Source of the DNA: Oscillatoriaceae cyanobacterium M33_DOE_052 | GTDB lineage: Bacteria > Cyanobacteriota > Cyanobacteriia > Cyanobacteriales > Laspinemataceae | DNA: 53,176 nt | Direction: 5' to 3' | Assembly (NCBI GenBank): GCA_015296065.1 | Contig: DVDU01000149.1 | Location: forward strand, 1 to 53,176 | Shown: positions 25,331 through 34,499 of the stretch, one piece after another | Layout of the letters: every line of letters starts with the position of its first letter | Position numbering within the stretch: position 1 is the stretch's first letter | Translations under genes and position numbers: made by a program | Notes under the pieces: model-generated | The model's database searches: none | What the model saw: only the letters and a program-made list of their open reading frames with translations | Told to the model about the DNA's origin: nothing

Positions 25331-26905
25331 ATGCTTTACCAAACTAAAGTTATGTGTCACCAGCTAGTACCGCCACCACGACAGTTTCAGCAAAAGTTTA
25401 CTGATTTTGCTTTCTCCTTGGAAACCGAGGCGGGACGGCGACATTTTCGTTGGATAAAAGATATCGAGTTAGAACGCAACATTAAGCGCTATCAGGAAAC
25501 TGACCCGGTTTTTTGCCAGTGGTGGCAAGGCCAAGATGAAAAGGCGCTTTTGCAATACTTTATCGATATTTGGCAGGATTTGGCTCGTGGGGAGGCGGAG
25601 CGGCAATTAGCGAAAAAGCATTTGGCGGCTTATTTGGAATATCCCCGCTATCGAGCGGTGGAACAGCGATATGAGACATTCAGAGATTTTGCGGCTCCCG
25701 AAGAGACTTGGGAAAAGTACCAGCACATTTCTCTGGTGATGGCGCAGAATCCCGACCTAATTACTAAGTTTTATCACCGTTACCGAGGTGGTAAAGGTTT
25801 AGAGATGCACTTCCAGCTAGAGATTGAGTCGGAGATTCGGGAGGAGTATTATCGGGAAACTGGGGAGGGGAAGTATTCTGACTGGTATCGGTTGAAAAAT
25901 ACGAGCGATCGACTGCTCAAGCAAAAATTACAGGAATTAGGCAGGGTCGATGAATGGAAAATTGCCTGTTGCTTAAAAGCTAAGCAAGCCTTATTTGCAG
26001 TTTATGGCAAAACCGGACGGCAATGGATGCCACCCAGTGGCCGCCATTACCAGGATGCGGCGGCTTATTTCAACCGCTATTATCTCCCGGAAATCGGCGA
26101 AGGCAGCAATCTCAAGCAGCCGATTAGTGCGGATAAATGCGAGAAGTGGATTAACCGCTGTTTGGTGGCTTTAAAGTTGGCGCCTAAGTGTGTGTCGGCC
26201 AGCCAAATTCTCTCAGAGGAGGCAGAAGATGGGGAAACTATCCCACCTTTTAGCTATAGCGATCCGGAACAAGACTTGGTGGCGCAAGAGGAGGCAGAAA
26301 AACGGGAAAAAGCATTGGAACCCTTGACAGAACTGCTGGCCCAGAAGTTAAGCGAGTTAGAAGGAGAAAATACTAACCAAATTGTGCTGATGCTGCGATA
26401 CGGTTTGGGTTTGCCAGATCAAGCGATCGGAGACCAAATTGGGGTACATCAAACTACGGTTTTGTACCGCCGCCAACAATTTCACCGGGAATTGGTGCGG
26501 TCTTTATCCGATTGGGTACAATGTCATCATCCCGATCGGGCACTTCTAGAGTTGGCTGCACTGGAAGATGATATCGTTGCCTGGTTACAATCTCATTACC
26601 AGTCCCGGCTCCACCCGGTTTTATTCGCGGCTTTTAGCAGGCTGGACGCTGACAGTAGCGAATTTCTGCGACAAGCCTACATCTTGGAGACGGATTTAAC
26701 CGATATTGCTTTATCATACAATGTGAAGGTTGCTGCTGTCAAGGGGCAACTAGCCTCTAGTCTAGACCAGCTTAGCTCGGAGTTAATTAGCTGGGTTGAT
26801 AGCAATTTTGGCCTTTCTATAGGGGCTAAACGCAAAAAAGTTTTGGCCTATGTGGAGTCCTGGATCCGCCAAGTGCCTGAATCTGATATTTTAGCTGACA
26901 TTTAG
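25331..26905 (+). CDS. Sigma-70-like protein with C-terminal HTH (CHAT-locus regulator)
   Basis: A 524-residue acidic protein. The middle (about 325-390) has a sigma region 4-like helix-turn-helix: LRYGLGLPDQAIGDQIGVHQTTVLYRR. The N-terminus (about 10-70) vaguely resembles region 2 helices. A second helical repeat follows (SSEFLRQAYILETDLTDIALSYNVKVAAVKGQL), another putative HTH. The promoter-binding features of a true sigma factor are weak, so it may be a divergent sigma or a transcription regulator. The start is ATG 25331 (a TTG lies two codons upstream). It is followed 10 bp later by DUF1822, so it probably belongs to the CHAT-CHASE2 operon. Confidence 0.72.
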   Translation: MLYQTKVMCHQLVPPPRQFQQKFTDFAFSLETEAGRRHFRWIKDIELERNIKRYQETDPVFCQWWQGQDEKALLQYFIDIWQDLARGEAERQLAKKHLAAYLEYPRYRAVEQRYETFRDFAAPEETWEKYQHISLVMAQNPDLITKFYHRYRGGKGLEMHFQLEIESEIREEYYRETGEGKYSDWYRLKNTSDRLLKQKLQELGRVDEWKIACCLKAKQALFAVYGKTGRQWMPPSGRHYQDAAAYFNRYYLPEIGEGSNLKQPISADKCEKWINRCLVALKLAPKCVSASQILSEEAEDGETIPPFSYSDPEQDLVAQEEAEKREKALEPLTELLAQKLSELEGENTNQIVLMLRYGLGLPDQAIGDQIGVHQTTVLYRRQQFHRELVRSLSDWVQCHHPDRALLELAALEDDIVAWLQSHYQSRLHPVLFAAFSRLDADSSEFLRQAYILETDLTDIALSYNVKVAAVKGQLASSLDQLSSELISWVDSNFGLSIGAKRKKVLAYVESWIRQVPESDILADI

Positions 26906-26915
26906 GAGAGAAACT

Positions 26916-28130
26916 ATGATTCTTGATTTGGATAAGTTAATTGCTGCTCATCCGGAACATTTGTGGCTGGAGCTATCGCCGGAACTGCGGGAACGCACTT
27001 GGGAGCAATTGGGCAATTACGCTAATGATGCGGCTCGGTGGCGCGCTTATGTGAATGCTGTATGTCTGAATGCTTTTGTGGATTGGCTGCAACATGAGGA
27101 GGATTTGGCTGAGGCATTGTTGGTGTCTCCGGGGCGAAATGCTTTGCCGAATATTTGGGATTTTGTCTCTGGTTTTGCTATAGAATTGGGAGAAACACGT
27201 TTAGTATTGATTGCTAGCGAAATTTATGATATTGAGGAAATATCTGTACCTCAAGAATGGGTGGATATTCCTGGTTGGGCGGGGGATTATTACTTAGGGG
27301 TGCAGGTACAGCTAGAAGGTGATGAGTGTTGGATGAGAGTGTGGGGTGTCACCACTCACGCCCAAGTGAAGCAGGGAAATTATGATAGGATAGAGCGCAC
27401 TTACACGGTACAAAAGGAGGAGTTGACGGAGAGTATTAATGCTTTGTGGCTGTCGCGGGAAATTTGCCCGCCGCCAAAACCAGTGGTGGCGATGTTGCCA
27501 ACTATTGATGCGGCTGAGGTTCCGGGTTTGTTGCAGCAGTTAGGGCAGCTCCGTTCTTATTCACCTCGTCTGGAATTGCCCTTTACAAAGTGGGCGGCTT
27601 TGTTGTATAGTGAGGATTATCGGCTGCAGCTATATCGGCGGCGGTTGGTGCCACCTTTGAGCCAATGGTTTGATATGGATCAACTGCCAGCAGTTCAGGC
27701 CATTAGAGCCTCTGGCTGGCAATTATATCGCGAGGTGTTCGGCGCGGTGGAGGTGGGAGCTTTAGCTCGCCGGTTTAGGAAAACCGAATCAGAACCGGCG
27801 ATTAGCTGGGTGAAGCGGATTGATGGGGAGATTTTTCCTAGTAAATACGGCATTGCTCTGGTGATGAATCTGATGCGAGACCAAGATGGTATAATTTGGA
27901 TTCTGCCTCAAGTCCGAACTTTGGGGGCAATCGAGCGATCGGTCTGTCTGCCCGAGGGGCTACAACTAAGGGTTGTGGATGAAGCTGGGGCTACTTTTGA
28001 TGAAGTTAGAGCCGGACGCGCTAGCAATATGATTCAGCTCGACGACTGGTTTAATGATGCTCCTGATTCCCGGCTTATACTAGAAATTGTTTACCAGGAT
28101 ACGACGGTGAAGGAAAGTTTTGTGATTTAA
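26916..28130 (+). CDS. DUF1822 family protein
   Basis: A 404-residue soluble protein of the cyanobacterial DUF1822 family. It is rich in Trp and acidic residues (PEHLWLELSPELRERTWEQL, WVDIPGWAGDYYLGVQVQLEGDECWMRVWGVTTHAQVK). The N-terminal part (about 1-190) looks globular, and the C-terminal part (about 300-404) ends in an Ig-like beta pattern (LQLRVVDEAG, LILEIVYQD). No catalytic motif is seen. An AGGAG site is eight bases before the ATG. In cyanobacteria DUF1822 genes are recurrent neighbours of CHASE2/CHAT genes, as here. Confidence 0.82.
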   Translation: MILDLDKLIAAHPEHLWLELSPELRERTWEQLGNYANDAARWRAYVNAVCLNAFVDWLQHEEDLAEALLVSPGRNALPNIWDFVSGFAIELGETRLVLIASEIYDIEEISVPQEWVDIPGWAGDYYLGVQVQLEGDECWMRVWGVTTHAQVKQGNYDRIERTYTVQKEELTESINALWLSREICPPPKPVVAMLPTIDAAEVPGLLQQLGQLRSYSPRLELPFTKWAALLYSEDYRLQLYRRRLVPPLSQWFDMDQLPAVQAIRASGWQLYREVFGAVEVGALARRFRKTESEPAISWVKRIDGEIFPSKYGIALVMNLMRDQDGIIWILPQVRTLGAIERSVCLPEGLQLRVVDEAGATFDEVRAGRASNMIQLDDWFNDAPDSRLILEIVYQDTTVKESFVI

Positions 28131-28158
28131 TGGAATTATCGCAACTGGGAAGGCAGCA

Positions 28159-30528
28159 ATGGCAAAGCTGGTAAAACTCTCCTTGGAAGGCCAAATCAAC
28201 TCTGGCTATCAGGTGGAGTTGGTAGAAATCAAGGAAGAGGGGCAGTATGGACGCACCTTGGCAGAGGGGATTTCTGGGGGTTTACCCCCAGCAGACCGGG
28301 TTTACCAAGATTATGAAGAATGGCAGCATCAATATGAATGCCTAGACCCCACAGTGAGAGCCCCGCAAAAACGAGGTAAAGGCAAGTTGCCCCGGGAGAT
28401 TTCTGTAGAGGCTTGTCAAGTGGCTGCTCGGCGGTTGAAAGAAAGTTTTAATCAGTGGTTGGATTATCCAGAATTTCAGAAAATTGAAAATATCCTGAGA
28501 ACGATATTAAGTCCTTGGGAAGATATTAGATTTTTGGTGAAGACGAAAGATTATGATTTGTGGCAGTTGCCCTGGTCAGTATGGAATTTTTTTGATGATT
28601 ACCGGAATGCGGAAGTAGCTTTTAGTCCGGCGGAGTTTAAAGGGGTGGAGAAACCCGTAGTAGCTAGACGCCGGAAAAAAGTGCGGATTTTGGCGGTAGG
28701 GGGAGAGAGTACGGGGATTGATTACCAGCCAGACCAGCAGACATTAAAGCGGTTGGTCAAGGTGGGAGCGGCTCCGGAATTTTTAAACCAACCGACGCCG
28801 AGGCAGGTGCGCGATCGGCTGTGGGAAAAACAATGGGACATCTTGTTTTTTGCCGGACATGGTGATAGCGCGGAGGAGCCGCAAACCGGCATGGTCTATC
28901 TGAATAGTGCCGATATCCTGTCTCCCGAAGATTTAGAGAATACTTTAAAACACGCGATTGAAAAAGGATTAAAAATCGCGATTTTTAACTCTTGCAATGG
29001 CTTGGGCTTAGCCCGCCAACTGGTGACGGAATATCAAATTCCCCTGGTAATTGCCATGCGGGAGGAAGTGCCAAATCGAGTAGCGCAGGATTTTTTAGAG
29101 CATTTTCTCTTCCAATATGCCCAACGCGGAGAAATTTTATCTGTAGCGGTACGGAAAGCCAGGGAAAGAATCCTCGATGACTGGAAAGAACGCCTCCCCA
29201 GCATTGATTGGTTGCCAGTGATTTGTCAAAACCCTGCAGTACGCCCCCCCAGTTGGCAAGATTTGCAGCGCCCCATCTCACCGCCGCAAGTAGCTGTTAC
29301 CAGTTTAGCCAGTACAACGGTGGTGATGTTAGTGCGGGCAATGGGATTATTGCAGCTTTGGGAAATTAGCTATTTTAATCAAATGATGCTGCAGCGTCCC
29401 CCAGAAGAACCCGACCCCCGCATCCTGGTAGTGGCGGTGACAAATAGAGACTTGGAAAAAGAAGAAGACCGAGAGTATATGTCTGACAAAACTACCGAGA
29501 AACTGTTGAGAAAACTCGCCGCCTATCAACCGCAGGTAATTGGTTTGGACATCATCCGCGATAGCCCTCGGCCAATGGGAGAGACGCAGGCACATCAAAA
29601 GTTGCTACAGTATCTCCAGGAAAATGAGGATATTATTTCTGTATGCGTCGCTAGACCACAGGAAAAACCTGAAACTCAAGGCTATGGTCCCCCACCAGGA
29701 GTCCCGGTGAAGCGTGTGGGATTTGGTGATTTCCCTATATCCAAAAACGGAGATGAAACAATCCGGCGTCAGCTCATCGCCCAATCTTTAGAAAATGTAG
29801 ATCCCGATGACCCTTGTCAGAGCAAATTTTCTCTGAGTTTTCTCTTGGCATATCGCTACCTAGAGGCTAAGGGATTTGAGATAAAAAGAACTGCCAATCA
29901 AGAAATGCAATTTTTCCACAGAAAACAAGAGTATCCCTCAGTGACAATGAAGCGCTGGAAGCCAGGAAATGGGGGTTATCAAAAAATGTTGGCGGATGGA
30001 TATCAAATTTTATTAAATTACCGGTCTTCTGGTGAATATGGTTGGAATGTAGCTCGGATGGTTACGGTTCAGGAAGTTATCAATGGGCAAATTAAACCGG
30101 AGGAAATTAAAGGTAAAATAATTTTGATTGGTTACACGGCTAAATCGTCTAACAACATTGATTATCACTCCACCATTTACCCCGAAAAAATGCCTGGAGT
30201 GCTGATTCACGCACACGCGGTTAGCCAAATTCTCAGTAGAGTTATAGACGGGCGGCCATTTTTGTGGGCGTTCCCTTGGTGGGGTGATGCTTTGTGGGTT
30301 TTTGCTTGGGCTGGGGTGGGGGGGGTTTTAGTTTGGGGAATGCGGCGAACTGCGCTAATGCTCGTGGCTTCCGCTGGGGCGATCGTCCCTATATCTGGGC
30401 TGTGCTTCCTCATATTATGGCAGACGGCGGGATGGATGCCTTTTATTCCCGCTGCTGTTGCCATATTGTTGACAACTGCTGGCTGTGCTATTGTTTATAT
30501 TATATACCCCTTGTTACGCCGCCAGTAA
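28159..30528 (+). CDS. CHAT-CHASE2 transmembrane protein (caspase-like protease plus extracytoplasmic sensor)
   Basis: A 789-residue fusion. Residues about 130-355 form a CHAT (clan CD, caspase-like) protease with His234 in FFAGHGDS and Cys279 in FNSCNGLG, so the catalytic pair is intact. A membrane helix lies near 380-405. A CHASE2 sensory domain follows (about 410-690: ILVVAVTNRDL, VIGLDIIRDSP, IILIGYTA, PGVLIHAHAVSQIL). Three closely packed helices (about 700-785) finish the chain. Predicted topology puts the protease in the cytoplasm and CHASE2 in the periplasm. An external signal could thus control a protease, with substrates unknown. The gene follows DUF1822 by 28 bp. Confidence 0.88.
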   Translation: MAKLVKLSLEGQINSGYQVELVEIKEEGQYGRTLAEGISGGLPPADRVYQDYEEWQHQYECLDPTVRAPQKRGKGKLPREISVEACQVAARRLKESFNQWLDYPEFQKIENILRTILSPWEDIRFLVKTKDYDLWQLPWSVWNFFDDYRNAEVAFSPAEFKGVEKPVVARRRKKVRILAVGGESTGIDYQPDQQTLKRLVKVGAAPEFLNQPTPRQVRDRLWEKQWDILFFAGHGDSAEEPQTGMVYLNSADILSPEDLENTLKHAIEKGLKIAIFNSCNGLGLARQLVTEYQIPLVIAMREEVPNRVAQDFLEHFLFQYAQRGEILSVAVRKARERILDDWKERLPSIDWLPVICQNPAVRPPSWQDLQRPISPPQVAVTSLASTTVVMLVRAMGLLQLWEISYFNQMMLQRPPEEPDPRILVVAVTNRDLEKEEDREYMSDKTTEKLLRKLAAYQPQVIGLDIIRDSPRPMGETQAHQKLLQYLQENEDIISVCVARPQEKPETQGYGPPPGVPVKRVGFGDFPISKNGDETIRRQLIAQSLENVDPDDPCQSKFSLSFLLAYRYLEAKGFEIKRTANQEMQFFHRKQEYPSVTMKRWKPGNGGYQKMLADGYQILLNYRSSGEYGWNVARMVTVQEVINGQIKPEEIKGKIILIGYTAKSSNNIDYHSTIYPEKMPGVLIHAHAVSQILSRVIDGRPFLWAFPWWGDALWVFAWAGVGGVLVWGMRRTALMLVASAGAIVPISGLCFLILWQTAGWMPFIPAAVAILLTTAGCAIVYIIYPLLRRQ

Positions 30529-30570
30529 ATTGGATTTTTACCAGCTACCTATTTTTTGCTAAAAATCGCC

Positions 30571-31494
30571 ATGAAATACTCTTTCTTTAGCTACCCCTGT
30601 TGGGCGATCGCCATTACCCTCGCTTTGGCCAATGTCGCAAATTCTCATCGAGAGTTGCATCATCCCGGGGCTAATTTCATATTATCCTCTTCAGAAGTCT
30701 TAGATAACTGGGAGGAAGACCGGCCTCCAGGTCGAACCCGGAGAGTGGAAGGTACGAGACGCGGTGGCTGTGAGCGAGATGGTCAATCAGTGCCTTGCCC
30801 TCCTCAAGAAAATTTGCCTCTGTTAGCTTTAGTTCCTGTTTCTCAAGACACATTCAATAAGTTCCAAGCAGAAGCAGCGAAGAAAGGCAACTCAGAACTT
30901 ACTCTCCCGGAATGGGAGCAACAGGACGACGCGAACATTCTCAGTTTATCCGGCACCCTAGAACCTCATCCTATTTTCTGGTTTTATATTCCCGAATTAC
31001 CCGCAGATTGCAAAGCTAGGTTTGATATTGAGGAGCTGGATGAGCAGGGTAATCCCAATGATAATTTTTTAAAACCAAAAGAAGAGGAACCTTTTGAGAT
31101 GCCTCTATCTCAATCTGGAGGAATTGTCGGCTTTCGCTTACCAGAAGCATATCCCCTCAAATTTGACCAGCCTTATGGTTGGACTTTTTCCATTAAGTGC
31201 CTTGAAGAATCTTATATAGATTCTGATGTAACAGCAGCGGTAATTAGAATCAATGATGCCAATATACAGCAGGAAATTGAAACTGCCGAAGGGCAAAACA
31301 ACCAAGCATTATTCGACATTGCATGGAAAAAGCATAAAATTTGGCATGAAACTATAACCGCTTTAGCTGAACATCGCGAGCGCAATTATCAGGATGTTCC
31401 TAATGATAAATTAACTGAGCTATTAGAAGACGATCGGGTTGGTTTTCCAGAATTAAAGGATAAACCAGTCCTGGGATGGCACAGATTTGAATAA
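30571..31494 (+). CDS. DUF928 exported protein
   Basis: A 307-residue cyanobacterial DUF928 protein. The N-terminus is a signal peptide (MKYSFFSYPCWAIAITLALA, likely cut near residue 28). Family features are the RTRRVEGTRRGGC segment and the beta-sandwich part with LSGTLEPHPIFWFYIPEL, GIVGFRLPEAYPL and YGWTFSIKC; the C-terminal third is helical. Function unknown. The ATG at 30571 is preferred over the upstream TTG at 30556. It is the last gene of the plus-strand operon, 42 bp after CHAT-CHASE2, and converges on the TPR-CHAT gene 38 bp away. Confidence 0.83.
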   Translation: MKYSFFSYPCWAIAITLALANVANSHRELHHPGANFILSSSEVLDNWEEDRPPGRTRRVEGTRRGGCERDGQSVPCPPQENLPLLALVPVSQDTFNKFQAEAAKKGNSELTLPEWEQQDDANILSLSGTLEPHPIFWFYIPELPADCKARFDIEELDEQGNPNDNFLKPKEEEPFEMPLSQSGGIVGFRLPEAYPLKFDQPYGWTFSIKCLEESYIDSDVTAAVIRINDANIQQEIETAEGQNNQALFDIAWKKHKIWHETITALAEHRERNYQDVPNDKLTELLEDDRVGFPELKDKPVLGWHRFE

Positions 31495-31532
31495 ATCCGT
31501 GCTATCCACAAATCGAAGTCAGTACAGGGCAC

Positions 31533-34496
31533 TTACAGCCAGTTGCCTACCAGAACGAAGCCAGCCCATTGAGCAGGATGTTTGTAATCACTTTCCGTCA
31601 AAAAATATTCTTGAACTTGTCGCAGAGCTTCCGCCTTGGTGGCTTCGTTACGGGCTAGCTTTTTTGATAACTGAGCCATAAATGCACGAGTTGACGCATC
31701 GTCAACCTGCCACAAAGAGGCGATCGTGCTGCGCGCTCCCGCTCGGATTGCCACCCCAGCTAGCCCCAATGCGGCCCGATTGTCTCCTTCTGCAGTCTGG
31801 CAAGCACTGAGAATGAGTAATTCAATCGTATCAAATCCAATTTCATCCCTTTTTCTCAGGAGGTTATCCAGCTCATTCAGGGTGACGCGATTTTGGCCTC
31901 CAGTTGCACCAGCAGGAGGTGCCGTCATCAGAAATGTCTCTTTGGGGGTAGAGCTAAATTTCCCGTGAGTTGCCATGTGAATCAAATTGTAGGGAGAGGC
32001 AGCATCAACTACCTCACGCTGAAAATTATCCCGGGTGAAATCTTCAGCGATAATTTCTTTACTCTTGGTGGCAATTAAAGCGCTTGTGTTTAAAGTTGCT
32101 GCCACTTCTTTGGCTTCAGCTTCAGCTTGTTTGAGGGCTTTAAAAGAAGCATCTTTCGGGTCGTTTAAACCCGCTACTAAGGGATTGAGGCGGACTTCTC
32201 CCCAAGGTTGTGCGTTTTTTGGGATGCCACTGGTATTGAGGACTACAGCATATTTCTCGATTATGTATTGCTCGCGTTCCCTGTCATAAAGGGTGGCTAG
32301 GGGCAAATTCCGCAAGGGACTATCTAAGACAAAAACTAAGGTATCGATTGACTGCTTTGTTAATTCAGCTTCTATAGGGGCTACTAACCATTGATAAAAT
32401 TTCTTGGCATCATTTTTAACTTGAAATCTGCGATCGCTTTGGTCTTCAGCCTTTTCCCGCAAGCTGTTTAACAGTTCTACTGGGTTCTCAGAGACGGAAG
32501 TTTTGCTGAAATACAAAGGCTGGTCTTTACCGGGCATTTTCAGAATCACGCCAATGGCATAATTCCCCTGGGTTCCGAGAATGATGGGATAGATAACTGC
32601 TGCCTTTAAATCTCGCTGGTCGATAAATTCGTGAACTGGCACCAGTTTTCCTTCTCCTGTTTGGGCAAAATCGCACAACAAAATAGTTTCCAGTTCGGCA
32701 TTTTGCAACTGCAAGATTAAGTCTCGCGCTTGGACAATATCTTCTTGGGGTTCGGTTCCGGCTTCACTGGGTAAGATTAACTCAATATATTCGCGATAAA
32801 TCGGGTCTATTTTTGAACGAAAATCAAATGGAATGTCTGTATCTAAGCGCGGCGGTTCAAATGGGGAATCTGCTGGATTTATGCTGCTAAGCAGGGGCTG
32901 AATTTCCAGTTTTAGCCCATCTTCGGAATCGTTAGTGGTGCGGAAATCTAGATTAATGGCATTCAAGTTTTTGCGGACTGATTCGATATCGCTGATAGCT
33001 GTAGCGTAAGCCGCGATCGCCTCCTGTTTCTTACCCTCAGCTTTGTAAAGCCGCGCCAATTGCCATTGCCACTGATACAGGATATCAGGAGCTTGAATAT
33101 TGTTAGCTATTTGGGCTGCCTCCCCAGTTAATTGCTTCGCCATATCCAGACTTCTCGCCATTTCATATACACCACCTAACTGACCCAGAGCGTAGGTTTT
33201 TGTCCGCCAATCTCCCAGGCTTTCCGCTCTCTCAATTGCCTTTTGGAGTAGTTGCTCGATATCTGATAATGCCCCAGTATTTTGGAGGTTATCTTGGTCT
33301 AAACAAGTCCGAGTATGGGCAAAATTAATCAAAATTTTGGGGTCAATATCCCCAGGCGACAGTCGGTTTATATCCGCTGCAATATCCCGGTCTAATATTT
33401 GGGCTTTTTCGGCACTTTCTGGCTTATAATCTAGGTTGGCCAGCATAACGTAAAAGTTATACTCACTCAGTTTAAACTTAAATTTTAGGTCAAGATTATC
33501 AACTAGGTTTAATTCCGCTTCTGCCTGATTGTAGTTTTGCTCAGCTTCCTTATAAGCCTCTGGTGTACTAGAATTGACTTGACCCTCTGCCTTAATGCTA
33601 CAGCCAAAGGGAGTTAATGCCGGACCAATTTGCTTGGCGGCTCGCAGCCGATCGCCTATAGCTTGCTCCGTATTTGCTAAGCTCACCAAAGTGGCAATTT
33701 TGGCGGCTGGTGATTGTCTATCTATGTTTAAACTCTGCTCCAAGGCTGTTTTAGAGCGGTCTAAATCGCCCACTGCCCGGAGCGCATTACCCAGAGTGCG
33801 CAATTGAGCCGCTTTCACCAGCGGATTAATAGACTCCTTGTCTATATTTTCTTCTACCGCCGCCAACACCTTCAAAGACTGCCGGTAAAGTCCGCTAGCC
33901 AGCAAAATTTGCGCTTGATTGAGCTGACTACCAATCACACCCTCCCGATCGCCTATTCCCTTATAAATTTCCGTCGCATGCTTCAAATTTTCCAAACCTT
34001 CAGATAATTTCCCCTGGGACATTTCCAGCCGTCCTTGGGTACTGAGAGACCGGGCTAAAACTTGATTTTTCTTAGCATCATCTGGGAGACTCGCCAAAAT
34101 CTCTAAACTTTGGTTAATTGCCTCCTCCGCTTCCCGCCAATTTCCGAGCTGCTGATAAGCCAGAGATAGATAATTCCAGGTCAAAGCCTTATCTAGTGGT
34201 TCTAATGGTAGCTCCAACGCCTTTTTCCACGCCGCCGCCGCCTCGGCAAACCGCCCGTTTTGATATAATGTTCCCCCATCAGTTCCAGAATTGGGCGGGT
34301 TAGATATGCTATCATTAAGCACTATTCTCGTCAAGTCGGTATCGGGTAAATCTACATTTGAATCGGCTGGTGATAGCGCCAGCATTTGAATGCCAAATGT
34401 AGCCAATAACCCACATATACATATGAAAATAAATCTAGCTTGGCGCTTCACCCAAGCTCGCAGACGATGGTAAAATGCTGCCCCTTTCTTTAACAC
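31533..34496 (-). CDS. Exported TPR-CHAT protease
   Basis: A 987-residue protein with an N-terminal hydrophobic signal/anchor (about 20-43), TPR repeats (about 75-520, e.g. ALTWNYLSLAYQQLGNWREA) and a CHAT domain (about 690-987). The catalytic residues are present: His844 in HMATHGKF and Cys899 in ILSACQTAEG. The start is GTG at 34496, fixed by an exceptionally strong GAGGAGGT site that lies inside the end of the upstream tpsA-like gene; only three bases separate the two genes. CHAT proteases include the one in type III-E CRISPR; here co-expression with a secreted exoprotein suggests an envelope substrate (inference). Confidence 0.9.
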   Translation of the reverse strand: MLKKGAAFYHRLRAWVKRQARFIFICICGLLATFGIQMLALSPADSNVDLPDTDLTRIVLNDSISNPPNSGTDGGTLYQNGRFAEAAAAWKKALELPLEPLDKALTWNYLSLAYQQLGNWREAEEAINQSLEILASLPDDAKKNQVLARSLSTQGRLEMSQGKLSEGLENLKHATEIYKGIGDREGVIGSQLNQAQILLASGLYRQSLKVLAAVEENIDKESINPLVKAAQLRTLGNALRAVGDLDRSKTALEQSLNIDRQSPAAKIATLVSLANTEQAIGDRLRAAKQIGPALTPFGCSIKAEGQVNSSTPEAYKEAEQNYNQAEAELNLVDNLDLKFKFKLSEYNFYVMLANLDYKPESAEKAQILDRDIAADINRLSPGDIDPKILINFAHTRTCLDQDNLQNTGALSDIEQLLQKAIERAESLGDWRTKTYALGQLGGVYEMARSLDMAKQLTGEAAQIANNIQAPDILYQWQWQLARLYKAEGKKQEAIAAYATAISDIESVRKNLNAINLDFRTTNDSEDGLKLEIQPLLSSINPADSPFEPPRLDTDIPFDFRSKIDPIYREYIELILPSEAGTEPQEDIVQARDLILQLQNAELETILLCDFAQTGEGKLVPVHEFIDQRDLKAAVIYPIILGTQGNYAIGVILKMPGKDQPLYFSKTSVSENPVELLNSLREKAEDQSDRRFQVKNDAKKFYQWLVAPIEAELTKQSIDTLVFVLDSPLRNLPLATLYDREREQYIIEKYAVVLNTSGIPKNAQPWGEVRLNPLVAGLNDPKDASFKALKQAEAEAKEVAATLNTSALIATKSKEIIAEDFTRDNFQREVVDAASPYNLIHMATHGKFSSTPKETFLMTAPPAGATGGQNRVTLNELDNLLRKRDEIGFDTIELLILSACQTAEGDNRAALGLAGVAIRAGARSTIASLWQVDDASTRAFMAQLSKKLARNEATKAEALRQVQEYFLTESDYKHPAQWAGFVLVGNWL

Positions 34497-34499
34497 GTG

